Source of the DNA: an uncultured Bacilli bacterium
Lineage (GTDB): Bacteria > Bacillota_I > Bacilli_A > RF39 > UBA660
Reading direction: 5' to 3'
Length of the DNA stretch: 64,000 bases
Assembly (NCBI GenBank): GCA_910577505.1
Contig: CAJTLN010000001.1
Span: forward strand, 310,001 to 374,000
Positions 63,481-64,000 of the stretch are shown here, piece after piece; the first letter of the stretch is position 1; each line of letters opens with the position of its first letter. The notes beneath the pieces are model-generated. The model searched no databases, was not told where the DNA came from, and saw nothing but the letters and a program-made list of their open reading frames with translations. Position numbers and translations under genes: made by a program.

Positions 63481-64000
63481 ATGGAAGAAGTAATAAAATA
63501 TCTAGTGTCATCACTAGGTTTAAAAGAAACACAAATAAAAGAAGTATTAGCAATGTTAGCCGAAGGAGCAACAATCCCTTTCATTGCTCGTTATCGTAAA
63601 GAAAAAACAGGTAACTTAAATGAAGATCAAATAAGAGCAATTGAAGAACAATATAAATATCAAGAAAATTTACTTACAAGAAAAGAAGATGTAATAAGAC
63701 TTATAGATGAAAAAGGACTTCTTACACCAGAAATAAAAGATAGTGTAATGAAATGTACAAAATTAACAGAAGTGGAAGACATATATCGTCCTTATAAAGA
63801 AAAAAAGAAAACTAAAGCTAGCGAAGCTATTAAAAATGGTCTAGAGCCATTAGCAAAAATGATTATGGCTTTCCCATCAACTGGTTCATTAGAAGATATG
63901 GCTAAAAAATTTATTAATGAAAATGTTAAAGATACAGATGCTGCTATTGAAGGAGCAGGATATATCATAGCTGAATGGATAAGCGATAATGCAGCCTATC
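63481..64000 (+). CDS. tex: Tex transcription accessory protein, 3'-truncated by the window edge
   Basis: 173 visible residues from the ATG at 63481 (GGTG site) to the window edge. The N-terminus KEVLAMLAEGATIPFIARYR followed by KEKTGNLNEDQI and the LTEVEDIYRPYKEKKKTKA segment are diagnostic of Tex, an RNA-binding factor with YqgF, HhH and S1 domains still to come downstream. No terminator or frameshift seen before the edge. Confidence 0.95.
   Translation, partial: MEEVIKYLVSSLGLKETQIKEVLAMLAEGATIPFIARYRKEKTGNLNEDQIRAIEEQYKYQENLLTRKEDVIRLIDEKGLLTPEIKDSVMKCTKLTEVEDIYRPYKEKKKTKASEAIKNGLEPLAKMIMAFPSTGSLEDMAKKFINENVKDTDAAIEGAGYIIAEWISDNAAY

Noticed and set aside
1..64000. CRISPR arrays, insertion sequences, rRNA and replication origin
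   Set aside because: No regularly spaced direct repeats, transposase motifs, rRNA-like sequence or DnaA-box cluster were seen on reading the window.

Overview
The window is a chromosomal segment of a very AT-rich (low-GC) bacterium. SipW-type signal peptidases with TasA/camelysin-like substrates, a lipobox lipoprotein, LysM and SPFH/YdjI proteins, PcrA, NAD-dependent ligase and tRNAs with encoded CCA all point to Bacillota. The style is that of an uncultured gut Bacilli/Mollicutes-affiliated lineage (RF39-like or a neighbour); that placement is inference. The genetic code reads as standard: long conserved genes use TGG for Trp and are not interrupted by TGA. TGA is nevertheless almost unused as a stop. 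I find three cases, each inside an ATGA gene overlap.

Layout. 0-8.6 kb: an ATP-grasp-like gene cut by the window edge, a repeat-rich hypothetical, a Nudix-cupin-lipoprotein operon, purA, a transglutaminase-like/HAD-like overlapping pair and a zinc alcohol dehydrogenase. 8.7-32.8 kb: an accessory stretch holding tRNA-Thr(CGT) and tRNA-Cys(GCA), a degenerate tRNA-like gene and a second small structured RNA. It also carries small hydrolases (phospholipase C-like, two MBL proteins, C26 and C39-like peptidases, an HExxH protein), a LeuRS-editing-domain/Nudix fusion, a 5'-nucleotidase/nucleoside-hydrolase fusion and candidate ART-like and HipA-like proteins. At least four genes there are broken (10.7-12.0 kb, the HTH gene at 15.1 kb, and a 5'-3' exonuclease at 18.3 kb).

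32.8-41.3 kb: the parts of a YdjGHI-like envelope-stress module (SPFH/YdjI, TPM/YdjH, zinc-ribbon/YdjG), split by two TIM44-like zinc-ribbon genes (one needing a +1 frameshift), a GT2 glycosyltransferase and a first SipW locus with two small surface proteins. No pspA is visible. 41.3-44.2 kb: a gene remnant and an SsuABC/NMT1-type ABC importer. 44.9-47.5 kb: a large coiled-coil/helical-repeat protein with a small partner.

48.7-53.7 kb: a housekeeping operon of pcrA, a sugar-phosphate nucleotidyltransferase and ligA. 53.9-59.6 kb: a second SipW locus, with an abundant-looking TasA-like protein, a strong intergenic hairpin, a multi-TM SipW, a DUF5305-like membrane protein and a 670-residue surface protein. 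59.7-63.4 kb: a membrane protein, a solute-binding sensor with a degenerate GGDEF domain and a YihY/BrkB protein. The window ends inside tex. Promoters are mostly TTGNNN/TTTACA-N17-TATAAT or extended TGNTATAAT, and most operons end in clear intrinsic hairpins.

The most unusual content is the LeuRS-editing/Nudix fusion beside a catalytically degraded 2-hydroxyacid dehydrogenase, the nucleotidase/nucleoside-hydrolase fusion, the two odd structured RNAs with GTAC-core inverted repeats upstream, the +1 frameshift in the TIM44-like gene, and the two SipW surface-protein loci. Family calls come from reading motifs by eye; no database search was run.
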